Shown: piece after piece, positions 63,655 to 64,000 of the stretch
Position numbering within the stretch: the stretch's first letter is position 1
How the letters are laid out: every line of letters begins with the position of its first letter
NCBI GenBank assembly: GCA_964459305.1
Contig: CAYWNA010000030.1
Location: 1 to 64,000 of the forward strand
Source: CAYWNA01 sp964459305
Lineage (GTDB): Bacteria; Planctomycetota; Planctomycetia; Pirellulales; Pirellulaceae
Length of the DNA stretch: 64,000 bases
Direction of reading: 5' to 3'
Notes under the pieces: generated by a model
Database searches by the model: none
What the model was told of the DNA's origin: nothing
What the model saw: the letters and a program-made list of their open reading frames with translations, nothing else
Translations under genes and position numbers: made by a program

Positions 63655-64000
63655 ATGCGCACGCCAATGAGCCTTCTGATCGTCGTGCTGTTTGGCACCG
63701 CCTGGCCGCTTGCGGTTGGCGTTACGTTTGCAGCCGTTCCAGAACAGTTCCGCGTCGAGCCAGCCGTAATCCACGATGATGATCTGTCGGGCGAGTTGGG
63801 ACCACGGTTTTTGAAGCTCCTGAGCAATCAGGTGGCGCGCAATCTGAAGGTAATGGAGAGCGATCGCAAAAAGGCCGGAGTCGAGGATCCGAATGTGATC
63901 GTTTCCGACACTCCCTATTTCGAATACTTCGTCGCGGGAAGTGCCTATGCGTCGGCGGTTCTGGTGCGATTCGGAGAACCGGGCGAGACGATGGCGGATT
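63655..64000 (+). CDS. Secreted protein, 3' truncated by the window
   Basis: A start ATG at 63655 follows TGAGGT. The visible 115 residues hold a signal peptide (MSLLIVVLFGTAWPLAVGVT) and a mature region beginning with AAVPEQFRVEPAVIHDDDLS and LGPRFLKLLSNQVARNLKVM. No family is recognised and the end is outside the window. Confidence 0.65.
   Translation, partial: MRTPMSLLIVVLFGTAWPLAVGVTFAAVPEQFRVEPAVIHDDDLSGELGPRFLKLLSNQVARNLKVMESDRKKAGVEDPNVIVSDTPYFEYFVAGSAYASAVLVRFGEPGETMAD

Overview
The window looks like a piece of chromosome from a planctomycete, most likely a Pirellulales-type lineage. The evidence is a large Ser/Thr kinase with WD40 repeats next to an ECF sigma factor, several secreted S1 sulfatases, PQQ-type beta-propeller proteins, an S46 peptidase, lipid A synthesis (lpxK), PPi-dependent phosphofructokinase, and many dispersed palindromic repeats. 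No rRNA, tRNA, CRISPR array, phage or plasmid backbone was seen. The family calls come from reading the proteins; the lineage is an inference.

Layout. 1-15.8 kb is mostly core metabolism. It holds a protein of tandem kinase-like repeats, a plant-type glucuronokinase with a GalU-type uridylyltransferase, proB, hisC-hisB, PPi-PFK, galT and galK, an isocitrate-dehydrogenase-family enzyme, lpxK, a secreted polysaccharide-lyase-like protein and tdk. 15.9-22.9 kb is accessory: a hydrolase, two frameshifted remnants, a large GH106-type rhamnosidase and an orphan twin-arginine leader. 22.9-28.2 kb is a tight six-gene run: rpe, a phosphatase-fold protein lacking its catalytic histidines, accD, an unusual protein kinase, thrC and dapB. 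28.7-44.4 kb encodes mainly exported proteins: an FAD oxidoreductase, a sulfatase, two propeller proteins, a frameshifted DUF11 protein and an S46 peptidase. One propeller protein is a 1344-aa fusion with a degenerate Rossmann insert.

44.4-51.7 kb is the most unusual part. A REP-associated (IS200-like) Y1 transposase lies between two direct copies of a roughly 230-bp palindromic unit, and the arms of those palindromes covary. Next comes a 1359-residue receptor-like kinase whose reading frame has absorbed repeat-derived segments in at least two, probably three places. Its probable partner, an ECF sigma factor, is separated from it by about 600 bp of stacked palindromes. 51.8-64 kb is again secreted catabolism: a sulfatase with HEAT repeats, a LamG/BNR protein, an alpha/beta hydrolase, a sialate O-acetylesterase, a ceramidase-like protein, a DUF3467 protein, a uroporphyrinogen-decarboxylase-like protein and a gene cut by the window end.

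How it fits together. The rhamnosidase, sulfatases, lyase-like protein, esterases and BNR protein suggest use of sulfated, rhamnose- and uronate-bearing polysaccharides. The glucuronokinase/GalU pair could recycle free glucuronate into UDP-glucuronate. This link is a hypothesis, since the genes do not form one operon.
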